A stretch of 50,555 nucleotides of DNA from Bacillota bacterium (GTDB lineage Bacteria > Bacillota > Clostridia > Peptostreptococcales > Anaerovoracaceae): the NCBI GenBank assembly GCA_017432725.1, contig JAFRIQ010000034.1, positions 1 to 50,555 on the forward strand, given 5' to 3'. Made by a program: the position numbers and the translations under genes. This document shows positions 8,678 through 17,264 of this stretch, piece by piece; positions within the stretch are counted from its first letter, which is position 1, and each line of letters begins with the position of its first letter. Below the pieces are notes generated by a model. That model worked only from the letters and a program-made list of their open reading frames with translations. It ran no database searches and was not told the DNA's origin.

Positions 8678-9322
8678 CTACCTCCCGGTCGAGACCAGAT
8701 TGCCCTCGCCGTCGTAGCGCTCGGACTTTGTCCTGTTGCCCTCTTCGTCGAAGTAATATCTGTAGCTGTAAATTGCTTTGCCGTCCGGACCATAGCTGGT
8801 ATATTCGGATATTTTTCCGAAACTGTTGTAGGTATAGCGCTCGCAGTGCAGCAGATCATGGTTTTCGTCTTCGGTCCTGCTTTCCAGGAGCAGTCCGTCC
8901 TCTCCGTATTCGTTCACGGTATATACGGGCATGCTGTCCGGCCATACTTCAAAATACTTGGAGACAGCAAGTCTTCCTTCTTCGTCGTAGCTGTTGAACG
9001 TCTTGTTGGAAGCTATACTGCCTGCGCCGAAATGAGTCTTTTCTATGACCCTGTTTTCATCGTCGTAAACGAACGCGGCCTTCATAAGAGTACCGTCATT
9101 GAATACGAACCAGGTACCTTCCGTATTGTTTCCTCTTTCATCGTAGGCGTATTCGAAAGATGCCGTTTTGTTTCCCCGTCCGTCGTAGCTCGTCTTACGT
9201 ACTATACGGCCGTCTTTCCATTCGTTCTCATGGGTGAATATGAGTTCCCCTTTATCATCATAGCGCATTTCCTTTATAACGTTTCCGTCGCTGTCTCGCT
9301 CTACAACATTTTTACCGCTCAT
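8678..9322 (-). CDS. YD/RHS-like repeat protein
   Basis: The protein has 214 residues. The start at 9322 is chosen because AAGGAG lies 6 bases upstream; longer in-frame starts run into the preceding gene. The whole length is made of YD-type repeats of about 20 residues, for example RYDDKGEL, SYDGRGNK, AYDERGNN, NSYDEEGR, YFDEEGNR and RYDGEGNL. There is no signal peptide or membrane segment and no toxin or RHS core domain. Similar short proteins occur as orphan RHS fragments or as YwqK-like antitoxin relatives; the exact function is unknown. The gene lies between an MFS transporter and the macrodomain gene in one operon. Confidence 0.75.
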   Translation of the reverse strand: MSGKNVVERDSDGNVIKEMRYDDKGELIFTHENEWKDGRIVRKTSYDGRGNKTASFEYAYDERGNNTEGTWFVFNDGTLMKAAFVYDDENRVIEKTHFGAGSIASNKTFNSYDEEGRLAVSKYFEVWPDSMPVYTVNEYGEDGLLLESRTEDENHDLLHCERYTYNSFGKISEYTSYGPDGKAIYSYRYYFDEEGNRTKSERYDGEGNLVSTGR

Positions 9323-9357
9323 AAAAAGCTCCTTTCTCCCGTATTCCCGGGGCTTCA

Positions 9358-10551
9358 TTACTTCTTTTTTTCCGTCTTTATAGTCGCGGCGTAGGCGCTG
9401 TTGCAAAGGCCCAGCACCGCGGAAAGTATGAACAGTGTCTCTATACCCAAAGCCTGCCATATCCAGCCTCCGAAAAGAGCTATGAGGATGGTTATGAGAT
9501 GATTGACCGACACTCCGGTGGATATGGTCGCTCTGACTTCATCCGCGCTGTCTGCAAGGTCCTGCACGTAAACGTTGGATGCCATGGATGCCAAAGATAT
9601 GATGGAATCCAGAACGTAGTTCACGCAGCAGACTATGAACGCCACGTTCATAGGGAAGAAGTGATGGGCAAAGCCGTAGAAGAAACAGACTATGACCAGG
9701 ACCAGCGTATCGGTTATCATGACCGTTTTGTATCCGAAACGGTCTATGATCCTCCCTATGACCGGAGACATGAAGTAGCTTGTGACTGCAGTGACAGCGA
9801 AAAGCAGACTTATGACCCTTGCGTCAGCCCCGTAGAAAAGCACCAGCACGTAGGGACCGAAGGTGAAGAATACCTGCTTGCGTGCTCCGTAGAACACCTC
9901 GAGCATATAATATTTTGTATATTTTTTGTTAAAGTAGAACCGGCGCTTGCTGTCGTCGGGGGCGCTGTTCCCTTCCATCCTGGCCGTGCCTGCAACGCCT
10001 ATGAGTATGATGGCGGAAGACGCAGCGAAAATGATCTTGTAGGTCACTATGTTCCCGGGAAGGAAGAACAGTACGGCTATGACCAGAAGGTAACCTGCGA
10101 GGGTTCCGATCTGATGTATGGCGTTCTGCATCCCAAGAGCGCTGCCTCCGCGACCTTCTTTGGCGTATTCCAGGGACAGGGTGTTCCTCATTCCAAGCTG
10201 TATATGCTCGCCAAGGGAATATATGAATATGGCCAGAGTCGCAAGCACGCGCGTAGGCGGTATGACCGCCTGCATGGTCATGCCCGCCAGCATGATGACC
10301 GCGCCTATCCTGTATATCTTCTCAGCGGACAATCTGTAAATGGCCGCCAGGATGAACACCAGAAGAAGACCCGGAAGTTCCCTGAAAAACTCCGTGACTC
10401 CCCGGCCCAGTTCTCCCATGGCGACTATCTCGGCAAGGTAATTGTCCAGTATTCCTTTGTAAAGGCCGTAGGCCAGTCCGAAGGTCGCGACGGAAAGGAA
10501 AAAGGCTTTCCATCCCGATCCGTATTTGAAAACTTCACTGTAGCGGCTCAT
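9358..10551 (-). CDS. Major facilitator superfamily transporter
   Basis: The protein has 397 residues with about twelve hydrophobic segments and an MFS-type loop between helices 8 and 9 (GRIIDRFGYK). The substrate cannot be read from the sequence. AGGAG lies 8 bases before the ATG. The stop is 36 bases before the YD-repeat gene, with no terminator between, so it is the first gene of an operon with the YD-repeat and macrodomain proteins. Confidence 0.85.
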   Translation of the reverse strand: MSRYSEVFKYGSGWKAFFLSVATFGLAYGLYKGILDNYLAEIVAMGELGRGVTEFFRELPGLLLVFILAAIYRLSAEKIYRIGAVIMLAGMTMQAVIPPTRVLATLAIFIYSLGEHIQLGMRNTLSLEYAKEGRGGSALGMQNAIHQIGTLAGYLLVIAVLFFLPGNIVTYKIIFAASSAIILIGVAGTARMEGNSAPDDSKRRFYFNKKYTKYYMLEVFYGARKQVFFTFGPYVLVLFYGADARVISLLFAVTAVTSYFMSPVIGRIIDRFGYKTVMITDTLVLVIVCFFYGFAHHFFPMNVAFIVCCVNYVLDSIISLASMASNVYVQDLADSADEVRATISTGVSVNHLITILIALFGGWIWQALGIETLFILSAVLGLCNSAYAATIKTEKKK

Positions 10552-10632
10552 ATGTATAACTCCTGACAGTTAATATATCACTACGGTGGGCAGTATGACA
10601 AATTTGAAATTTCCCGCCCATTCCGATGATGC

Positions 10633-10674
10633 AAAAAGCCCCTTACTCAGGACCTGGGTCTTAAGAAAGGGGCT
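10633..10674 (-). terminator. Intrinsic terminator after the alpha/beta hydrolase gene
   Basis: An 8-base-pair outer stem (10637-10644 with 10667-10674) encloses a smaller self-complementary core at 10651-10660 and is followed on the minus strand by five T residues. Confidence 0.75.
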
Positions 10675-10709
10675 GGTCGTTATGTTACTGCCTTGACGGC
10701 TTCGCTAAA

Positions 10710-12740
10710 CTAGAACGGCTTTGCCGTGACCATCGTGTTGGCGAGGGTCATTGTTGTCATGAGAAGCGCGTTGAGCACGGCCGGCATCCAGATATTGCCC
10801 GTTCTCTTGTAAAGAGCTCTGGATATTATGGCTGCGATGGTGAGCGTAGGAACCATGGCTATGATCATGATTCCGGAAAGCGCGCTGCCGGGGATCATTG
10901 CGACTCCCTTTGCGAAGAGTATTCCGTACTGGCATACTGTCCAGAGGAATGCTCCGCCTGCATTGAGAGCTATGGCAAGGAGATATCCCTTTGCTCCCTG
11001 GGCCTTCTCCGTGTTGGTGTTTACGGTGATGGATACTGTAGACACTACGTAGAAGAGAAGGAAGGTGGGCAGATAACGGAGTATCGCTCCCGCAAGGTTC
11101 GCATCAAAGGTCTTGAATGCGAAGGTCCAGATCCTGAAGTCTGCTTTGAAAATTGCATCCATAAGGAAGAGGAGGCAGTAGGATACCGCGTAGGTAAGCA
11201 GTGCCGCGCAGATCGAAGCGATGATGGTCACCGGTTTGAATACGAGTCCGTAGGTGGAGAGCTTTGCCCCTGCCTTTGCCTTGATGCAGATGAACACGAG
11301 GCTCATCACTACCATGGACATGGCAGCGCAGGCTATGGTCCAGTAAGCTATGCTGTTGATACCTATAGCTGTGAACACGCCGCTGTCTCCGTAGAAGTCC
11401 TTCTTTGCGATGAGAGCAAGAAGTCCGCCGGCAAGGGCCATACAGCAGCCGCCAGCCGCTATATTGCTCTTTTTAACAAGACCGGCAACGAAGGCTACGA
11501 GTCCGCAGCCGACAGCAGCGAGTCCTGCATAGAAGAGTATCATGACTGTGGGGCTTCCGGCTCCGCCGTCCATGAGAGGCGAGAAGAATATGGCCGGAAG
11601 GAGTATGGCGCATATGGAGATGAGTATGCCTGCGATCTTGGCTCCGCCCTTTGCTGCGGGCTGTACTTCAAGTTCGCCGCTCTTAGCGAGTTTGAAGAAC
11701 GGAAGCTCGATGATGAGGAGTCCTATTCCGATGATGAAGAATACGAAGCCTACAAGAGCTACGCACTCTGAGAGTTCTTTGAACTGCCATACCTGCTTGT
11801 TTGCGGGTATGTCGTTGAGATATGAGGAATAATCCTTGAATGCCGTCATATAGAATTCTACGGCATATCCCGTGGTGGTCTTTGAGAAGTGGTTCCAGGG
11901 ATGGGTCTCCTTAGGTTCGTAGACTATACGTCTGCCGCCGTCGGAAGTATTGTACCAGGTGTTCTCCTTTGCAGATGTCTGCTGAAGGAAAGCAAGGCCT
12001 TCCGGCGTAGAAACGTAATCCTTGTATCTTACAGTACCGCCTTCGACAGCAGGATCGTTGAAGAAGAATTCATCGTAGTGAGCTGCGACTTTACCAAGAG
12101 TGCGTCCGCCGCCGAGGGCATCTGCCGTGGCTACGTCGAAGCCTATGAACGCAGTGTAGGAGAAGTCTGCGCCTTCGGTAAGGCTGGCCATGACCTTCCT
12201 TACGCCTGTGCTGGCAAACTGCAGTTCATCCATACATACAGCCGCTGCGGAAGAGAATCCTCCCATGGAGTGTCCGGTTATACCGATAACGCCGTTGCCC
12301 TTGGCGTCTTTGAGAACGTAGGGCTGATCGTACATGTACTGAACGGCATCGTTCATGGAGTGCATCCAGAACGGGAGCCAGAGCCCGAAGAAGCTGGTGT
12401 CGCTGTAGTTGGCGGGATCGATGGTGGAATGGCCGTGATCGTACTGATCGAGAGCCAGTACCACGAAGCCTCTTCTGGAAAGTTCGATGGCGTTAGCATC
12501 CTGCATTTCCGCTGAGTTGAGATAACCGTGAGTCACGATGATCGTCGGCTTGGGATTGCTCTCGGATGCGTCCTTGGGCATGTAAAGAAGACCGCTGAGT
12601 TCGCCGTGTGCAGCGTCGAACTTGATACGGTTCACCTTCACGCCGTTGCTGCCGTTGAACAGGCTTGCGCAGAAGCTTCCGAGAAGGACCAGGATAAGTC
12701 CTATGCAAAGGACTTTGGTCACATTCTTACTTACCTTCAA
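10710..12740 (-). CDS. Membrane-anchored alpha/beta hydrolase with polytopic C-terminal half
   Basis: The protein has 676 residues. Translation starts at a TTG, with AGGAGG 8 bases upstream. Residues 8-28 are a membrane anchor. Residues 45-330 are an alpha/beta hydrolase of the dienelactone-hydrolase/esterase type with oxyanion HGY at 71-73 and nucleophile Ser158 in GHSMGG. Residues about 335-670 hold some eight or nine membrane helices. The catalytic domain is probably outside the membrane, but topology is not proven. The substrate is unknown. The gene faces a MarR regulator across a perfect palindrome, so it is probably repressed by that regulator and induced by a small lipophilic compound. 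Confidence 0.82.
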   Translation of the reverse strand: MKVSKNVTKVLCIGLILVLLGSFCASLFNGSNGVKVNRIKFDAAHGELSGLLYMPKDASESNPKPTIIVTHGYLNSAEMQDANAIELSRRGFVVLALDQYDHGHSTIDPANYSDTSFFGLWLPFWMHSMNDAVQYMYDQPYVLKDAKGNGVIGITGHSMGGFSSAAAVCMDELQFASTGVRKVMASLTEGADFSYTAFIGFDVATADALGGGRTLGKVAAHYDEFFFNDPAVEGGTVRYKDYVSTPEGLAFLQQTSAKENTWYNTSDGGRRIVYEPKETHPWNHFSKTTTGYAVEFYMTAFKDYSSYLNDIPANKQVWQFKELSECVALVGFVFFIIGIGLLIIELPFFKLAKSGELEVQPAAKGGAKIAGILISICAILLPAIFFSPLMDGGAGSPTVMILFYAGLAAVGCGLVAFVAGLVKKSNIAAGGCCMALAGGLLALIAKKDFYGDSGVFTAIGINSIAYWTIACAAMSMVVMSLVFICIKAKAGAKLSTYGLVFKPVTIIASICAALLTYAVSYCLLFLMDAIFKADFRIWTFAFKTFDANLAGAILRYLPTFLLFYVVSTVSITVNTNTEKAQGAKGYLLAIALNAGGAFLWTVCQYGILFAKGVAMIPGSALSGIMIIAMVPTLTIAAIISRALYKRTGNIWMPAVLNALLMTTMTLANTMVTAKPF

Positions 12741-12777
12741 TTTTTGTTCCTCCTAAAAAGTAACTTAAAAAATATGA

Positions 12778-12804
12778 AATATTGTTTCCATTGGAAACAA
12801 TATT
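12778..12804. promoter_or_regulatory. Perfect palindrome, probable MarR operator
   Basis: Two 13-base arms (12778-12790 and 12792-12804, AATATTGTTTCCA and its complement) flank a single base. The site lies 37 bases upstream of the TTG start of the hydrolase gene and 110 bases upstream of the marR start, in the only divergent promoter region. The length and symmetry fit a winged-helix dimer. Confidence 0.8.
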
Positions 12805-12874
12805 ATGATACGATGCTTTTCAAAGAAAAGCAAGCAAAACACAGAAATGACATTTATATGGCGTTCTTTTCTGG

Positions 12875-12880
12875 TATAAT
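12875..12880 (+). promoter_or_regulatory. Extended -10 element of the marR promoter
   Basis: TATAAT preceded by TGG (extended -10) lies 33 bases before the marR ATG. No good -35 is visible, as is common for extended -10 promoters. Confidence 0.65.
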
Positions 12881-12913
12881 CGAACAAACTTAAAACAAAA
12901 GGAGCAGAAATAT

Positions 12914-13372
12914 ATGAAACTTGAATGGATGGGCGAATACAGAGACATCGTGGAAGCCCTCATACATTACTGCAACAGATATTCGGCAGCCTACAAGGCT
13001 GAAAAGATGGAGCTCTTCGGAACGAACTTTTCCTTCGCCCAGATACAGGTGCTCGAGTACCTGCTGGAAAACGAAGACCTTTCCCAGAACATGTCTCAGA
13101 TCGCTGAAAGACTGGGTATATCGAGAAGCAATTTCACGAAGATAGTAAACAGACTGGAAGCCAAGGGGCTGGTCGAGAAGCAGCCCGCCGGAAACAACCG
13201 CAAGGAACTGCAGGTCTGCGTCAACGAAAAAGGCAGGAAGCTGTACAGCGAATACTCCAGCCAGATACTCGAGAAGCACTTTTCATTTATGTTCGACGCC
13301 CTTAAGGAGATACCCACCGAATACAGGGACGCCATAAGCAGGGCTCTGAAGACCCCCTTCATCGCCCAGTGA
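12914..13372 (+). CDS. MarR-family transcriptional regulator
   Basis: The protein has 152 residues. The winged helix covers about 40-110: recognition helix IAERLGISRSNFTKIVNRLEAKGLV, then a short wing ending in KQPAGNNRKELQV. The flanking helices form the dimer interface. AAAGGAG lies 9 bases before the ATG. It is divergent from the hydrolase gene and next to a 13+13 palindrome, the typical layout of a MarR repressor with one target operon. Confidence 0.9.
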   Translation: MKLEWMGEYRDIVEALIHYCNRYSAAYKAEKMELFGTNFSFAQIQVLEYLLENEDLSQNMSQIAERLGISRSNFTKIVNRLEAKGLVEKQPAGNNRKELQVCVNEKGRKLYSEYSSQILEKHFSFMFDALKEIPTEYRDAISRALKTPFIAQ

Positions 13373-13400
13373 AAACGGACTTACGACGCATTTCAAAAGA

Positions 13401-13423
13401 CTGCCCCTCAGGGCAGCCTTTTT
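13401..13423 (+). terminator. Intrinsic terminator of marR
   Basis: A 6-base-pair stem (CTGCCC/GGGCAG) with a 4-base loop, followed by CCTTTTT. Confidence 0.8.
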
Positions 13424-13431
13424 GCTTTTAG

Positions 13432-13466
13432 AAAAAACACCGGTCGCGTTTTGATACGGCCGGTGT
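13432..13466 (-). terminator. Intrinsic terminator after the lipoprotein gene
   Basis: Seven-base arms ACACCGG (13437-13443) and CCGGTGT (13460-13466) form a stem, followed on the minus strand by a run of six T residues. Confidence 0.8.
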
Positions 13467-13481
13467 GTCGTTTCTGTCTGA

Positions 13482-14132
13482 CTACTTGACTTCGAAAACC
13501 GCTGTGAACTCGGTGTCAGCTTCTATATCAACAGTGAACTGGATATCTGTGGTGAAATCTTCGCCGTCTTTGAGCCATTTGACGAAGCGGTAAGTATCGT
13601 CATACTCATAAGCCGTTATGGTATAAGTCACCTGATCGTCAAAAACACCGAAACCTGCCCACTGATAGGGTTCGTCTTTGCTGTACTCTGGAGTCTCAGT
13701 TCCCTGGGCATAGGCTACGCCGCCCATACCCTGTGTGCCGAGGACTACTTTGAATCTTGCTGTCGGCATCTGATACGGAACGAGATGATATTCTTTTCCG
13801 TTCTTCACCTTGAGGAGCACTCCGTCCTCGCCATCTTCATTGATAGTTACCGTGACCTCACCTCCGCTCGCAAGAGAGGTGAGCTTTCCCTGAAGGCTGT
13901 TCTTCTTGACTTCGGCCATGCCCCCGAAGGAATCACCGAGCTCGTCGTCGCTCTCCATGAAACCTACGTACCAGCCGGGATCCGTAACGTCTTCCATATA
14001 CGTGATGGATACCATATTACCGGCTTCGTCACTGAAATATCCTGAACGAGTCCACTCTCCGCTTTCCTTTCCGCATGCTGCCATGGCAAAAACCATGATC
14101 AAGCACAGAACGAGGCTTAATACTTTTTTCAT
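13482..14132 (-). CDS. Secreted lipoprotein with an InlB B-repeat-like C-terminus
   Basis: The protein has 216 residues. Residues 1-20 form a lipoprotein signal with lipobox AMAAC, so it should be lipidated and anchored outside the membrane. The middle has no recognised family. The last ~75 residues (FKVVLGTQG..., YRFVKWLKDGEDF, IEADTEFTAVFE) resemble the divergent InlB B-repeat (Flg_new-like) units common in Clostridial surface proteins. AAGGAG lies upstream of the ATG. It is flanked by its own terminator and is probably a single-gene unit. Confidence 0.78.
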   Translation of the reverse strand: MKKVLSLVLCLIMVFAMAACGKESGEWTRSGYFSDEAGNMVSITYMEDVTDPGWYVGFMESDDELGDSFGGMAEVKKNSLQGKLTSLASGGEVTVTINEDGEDGVLLKVKNGKEYHLVPYQMPTARFKVVLGTQGMGGVAYAQGTETPEYSKDEPYQWAGFGVFDDQVTYTITAYEYDDTYRFVKWLKDGEDFTTDIQFTVDIEADTEFTAVFEVK

Positions 14133-14220
14133 ATGAATCTCCTTACTTTTTTTGATTTTTACAATTTTTGATTATACACCAAAAAACAGAAGCCGCAAAA
14201 TCTTTGCCTCCGTTTTACGT

Positions 14221-14781
14221 TCAGGGATCCAGTCCAATGCGTTCCCGGCATTTCCTTAGATAGTAGCCCCCGTCTATTTCTCCGTTCAGCCAGATGAAGT
14301 ACGGAAGGGCTTTCTCATATTCCTTGTTTCTGTACAGACCCGTCGCAGCCTCGAAGACTTTGTACCTGGAATCTCGGTAGTCAGCCATTTCCATAAATGC
14401 ATCGGCAGCAAGTTCGTACTCTCCGGCAATGAGATGCTCTGCGGCTATGCTGTACCGTCTGAAACGGACTGAGGCGACCGTTATGACCACAGTGAAACAC
14501 AGCAGCACCGCGATCAGCGAGATGATCAAAGCCCTTTTCCTGCGTACGTGCCTGACCTCGTCCTGCCTCTCATAGTCTTTCAATACGGAAGACTCGACCT
14601 GCCATTTTATCTGTGCGAGCCTGGTCCTGCAGGATGCGCACAGCCTGTCCGCATCCTGCCACCCTTCTATGGACTGATAGAGCTCTATTGCCTGTTCAAG
14701 GCTTTCTTCCCTATCCTCTGCAGCCAGGCGTCCGGCCTGCTCGTAAATATTCTTTTTTTCTGCTTCTTTTATATCTTCCAT
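14221..14781 (-). CDS. Membrane protein with TPR-like helical repeats
   Basis: The protein has 186 residues. A helical N-terminus (1-80; QAIELYQSIEGWQDADRLCASC) is followed by one membrane helix (about 84-106) and a C-terminal helical-repeat region (AAEHLIAGEYELAADAFMEMADYRDSRYK, YRNKEYEKALPYFIWL). The repeats have the spacing of tetratricopeptide-type units seen in many Clostridial proteins of unknown function. No strong ribosome site is seen before the ATG, and no transcription terminator directly follows the gene. Confidence 0.65.
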   Translation of the reverse strand: MEDIKEAEKKNIYEQAGRLAAEDREESLEQAIELYQSIEGWQDADRLCASCRTRLAQIKWQVESSVLKDYERQDEVRHVRRKRALIISLIAVLLCFTVVITVASVRFRRYSIAAEHLIAGEYELAADAFMEMADYRDSRYKVFEAATGLYRNKEYEKALPYFIWLNGEIDGGYYLRKCRERIGLDP

Positions 14782-15103
14782 AACGTATGAAACAATCCGA
14801 ATATCCTTTTTAATTATACGCTATCTTTTATATTTACGGCAATACGGCAGCTCTGTGAAAAGTGCTGAAAGCATTGAAAATTGGGTTTAAAATAAAACTC
14901 AGAAGACCCGCCAATGTTCGGCGGGTCTTTTAAATAGAAAAATAGATCTTTTATCATAGTATTTCTTTTTAAGACGCTTCTTGTGACGCTTTTCGTAAAA
15001 ATGGTACTTTTATCCTCTTCTTTATGACATTTTCTTTGATGTACTCACCTGTACAATCTAAAGCGTAATGACAAACAATTGATTGGCGAAAGCGAGGAAC
15101 AAA
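14782..15103. other. Intergenic region with an orphan terminator
   Basis: These 322 bases lie between two divergent genes. No open frame with a start and ribosome site was found. The region holds a strong plus-strand terminator (14903-14929) with no plus-strand gene ahead of it, and the leader of the surface protein gene with GAGGA before its ATG. Confidence 0.6.
14903..14933 (+). terminator. Orphan intrinsic terminator
   Basis: A perfect 10-base-pair stem (14903-14912 with 14920-14929), a 7-base loop and TTTT. The gene to its left runs on the other strand, so a plus-strand transcript ending here would be a small untranslated RNA or read-through. Confidence 0.8.
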
Positions 15104-17035
15104 ATGAAAAGCATGATGAAAAGAGTAAGCGTGATACTGATGACAATGATAATGACAGTCACCATGATACCCGCATCGGTATTCGCAGATGAAGCAGAAA
15201 CAGCAAGTGAAGCACTTGTCAGCGAAAACCTCATCACATCCGTACAGGAAGAAGTAGAGGAAGCAGTCGAGGTTGTTGAGACTGTAGAAATAGCAGAGGA
15301 AGTAAAAGAGCCGGAAGTCGCTCCCTGGAAAAGCTACACTCTCTACAACTACATCTCCCTTAACGAAGGAAGGACCTACATCTCTCTGAACACTCAGGAA
15401 GGCGGTATCACAACTCCGATGTCCGCAGAAGAGTTCCAGAAAGCACATGGTAACAAGAGATACGATCTTAATACAAGCGAGTACCAGATAGCAGGATACG
15501 ACCTCAGCTCACTGGTCATCACAAATGGCGGAATGCGCTTCGTAGAAAGAAGCGTAGCCAAGGAAGGCCAGGCCTACTTCATCGCAAGACTCGACAGAGT
15601 AGAAGCAGTAAGAGCAGCAAACTTCCGCTACAGCGCAGACATAGCTCCCCTTACGACAGCATTCAACTCTCTCGGAAGTGACCACATCACATTCCACCGC
15701 AACTGGTACGTGACCCTGGTAACACCGATGGCAGCAAACCAGAAGCTCCTCACCGGAATCCAGATGCCCAACGGCAAATACTACGGAATAGCATACACAG
15801 ACAGCTTCAAGGCGATCGACAGCAGAATGATCCCCTTCAGCAAGAAGCTCAGCAAAGATCAGTACGAGATAGCAGATTACGATTTCACAAACCTCGTTCT
15901 TGACTATGAAGGAAACACATACGCATACCGCCCGGACGGCCCTGTAGCAGGAGACGGAAAAGACTTCCACTACTACACAGTAAGCTTCCAGAAGCTCGAC
16001 AAACTGAACAAGTCCACCTACGGAGGCGGATACCTGGCAGAAGGATGGCCCTCCTGGCCCCTGGTAAACACGAACGCAGCTGATCCTAACGGATTCCCCT
16101 ATATGGCAGGATACTATCACAGAGACTACACAGTAACGCTTCACGTAGAAGACGGCCCGGTCATTGAAGAACCGGTAGAAGAGATCATCGAAGAAACTGA
16201 AGAACCGATAGAAGAGGTAAAGGAAGAAGTCATCGAAGAAGAAATCGTCAAAGAGACTAAAGAAGAAACAACAGAAGAACTCGCAAATCAGCCTGAAGTA
16301 ATAGAAGCATTAAAAGAAGAAGAGCCTGAAGTTATCGAAGAGATTAAGGCAGAAGCTCCCAAGACAGAAGCAAGCGTAGCAGAAGTTGAGGAAGAAGCAG
16401 CAGTCGAAGAGATCATCCCGGAAGCAAAGGATGAGATCATTGAAGAAACTACAGAAACAATAGAAGAAACTGCAGAGGAAGTTCTTGAAGAAGCAGTTCA
16501 GGAGGCCACAGAAGAGACGGTTGAAGAAGTAACAGAAGAAGTCAAAGAGAAAGAGACTCTTGAGGCAAAGGCAGAAGAGACCGCAGCCACTGCAGCTCAG
16601 GAAGCACCTGCAACAGCAGTAGTAACATACAGCAATGCAGCAGCAGTTGAAACAGTATCCCAGCCTGCAGAGATACTCGTAGCATCCGCAGCAGATGAAG
16701 CAAAGGAAGAACTTGTAGAGATCGCAGCAGAGGAAGTACCCCTTGCAGAGATGCCCGAAGGGACCCTGGCAATAGTCAACCTGATCAGCGCGATAGGTAC
16801 AGTATTCCTCTCCCTGGTGATGCTCTTCACAGGAAGAAACAGAAGAGGAATCTCCGCTGCAAGCATCCTTCCGGCAGCAGGAGCTGTAGCAGCCATCATC
16901 CTGACACAGGATATGAGCGGAGCCATGGCAATGACTGACAAATGGACAGCAGTGATGATAGCGATAGCCGCAGTAAACGTAGTACTCCTGATGATAAGAG
17001 GAGGAAGAAAAGAGACAGCTAAGACAGAAAGATAG
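15104..17035 (+). CDS. Large secreted surface protein with duplicated domain, acidic linker and C-terminal membrane segments
   Basis: The protein has 643 residues from the ATG at 15104 (GAGGA five bases upstream; a TTG at 15083 is in frame but less likely). Residues 1-28 are a signal peptide. Residues 76-206 and 207-348 look like two copies of one domain: YQIAGYDLSSLVI at 127-139 against YEIADYDFTNLVL at 254-266, and HRNWYVTL at 199-206 against HRDYTVTL at 339-346. Residues about 354-545 are a Glu/Val/Ile-rich acidic linker. Three hydrophobic segments follow near the C-terminus, then a basic tail. No sortase motif is present. The domain family is not recognised. Regular codon choice (GCA, GAA, AGA) suggests high expression. 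Confidence 0.75.
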   Translation: MKSMMKRVSVILMTMIMTVTMIPASVFADEAETASEALVSENLITSVQEEVEEAVEVVETVEIAEEVKEPEVAPWKSYTLYNYISLNEGRTYISLNTQEGGITTPMSAEEFQKAHGNKRYDLNTSEYQIAGYDLSSLVITNGGMRFVERSVAKEGQAYFIARLDRVEAVRAANFRYSADIAPLTTAFNSLGSDHITFHRNWYVTLVTPMAANQKLLTGIQMPNGKYYGIAYTDSFKAIDSRMIPFSKKLSKDQYEIADYDFTNLVLDYEGNTYAYRPDGPVAGDGKDFHYYTVSFQKLDKLNKSTYGGGYLAEGWPSWPLVNTNAADPNGFPYMAGYYHRDYTVTLHVEDGPVIEEPVEEIIEETEEPIEEVKEEVIEEEIVKETKEETTEELANQPEVIEALKEEEPEVIEEIKAEAPKTEASVAEVEEEAAVEEIIPEAKDEIIEETTETIEETAEEVLEEAVQEATEETVEEVTEEVKEKETLEAKAEETAATAAQEAPATAVVTYSNAAAVETVSQPAEILVASAADEAKEELVEIAAEEVPLAEMPEGTLAIVNLISAIGTVFLSLVMLFTGRNRRGISAASILPAAGAVAAIILTQDMSGAMAMTDKWTAVMIAIAAVNVVLLMIRGGRKETAKTER

Positions 17036-17051
17036 TTTGTCATCTACAATA

Positions 17052-17098
17052 GAAAAGGGGAAGCCCGATGACTGAAAGTCACGAGCTTCCCCTTTTTC
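17052..17098 (+). terminator. Intrinsic terminator of the surface protein gene
   Basis: Outer arms 17052-17064 and 17084-17096 (GGGGAAGC/GCTTCCCC) with an inner TGACT/AGTCA stem, ending in TTTTT. Confidence 0.88.
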
Positions 17099-17264
17099 GT
17101 TGTGCTAAACAGAAAATTCTTTGGCCAAGACATACAGATCTGCAGAACCAATTCCTAAGGGTCTTTTTTCACATTTGTACGCCTTTTCGCAAATTATTGC
17201 AGAGACCTGCAAAAATATATATAATTCACTCATTAGTATATATTTCTCCAGTCAACCAAAAATC

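Noticed and set aside
16165..16570. Tandem DNA repeats in the surface protein gene
   Set aside because: The Glu-rich stretch is repetitive in composition but has no regular repeat unit.
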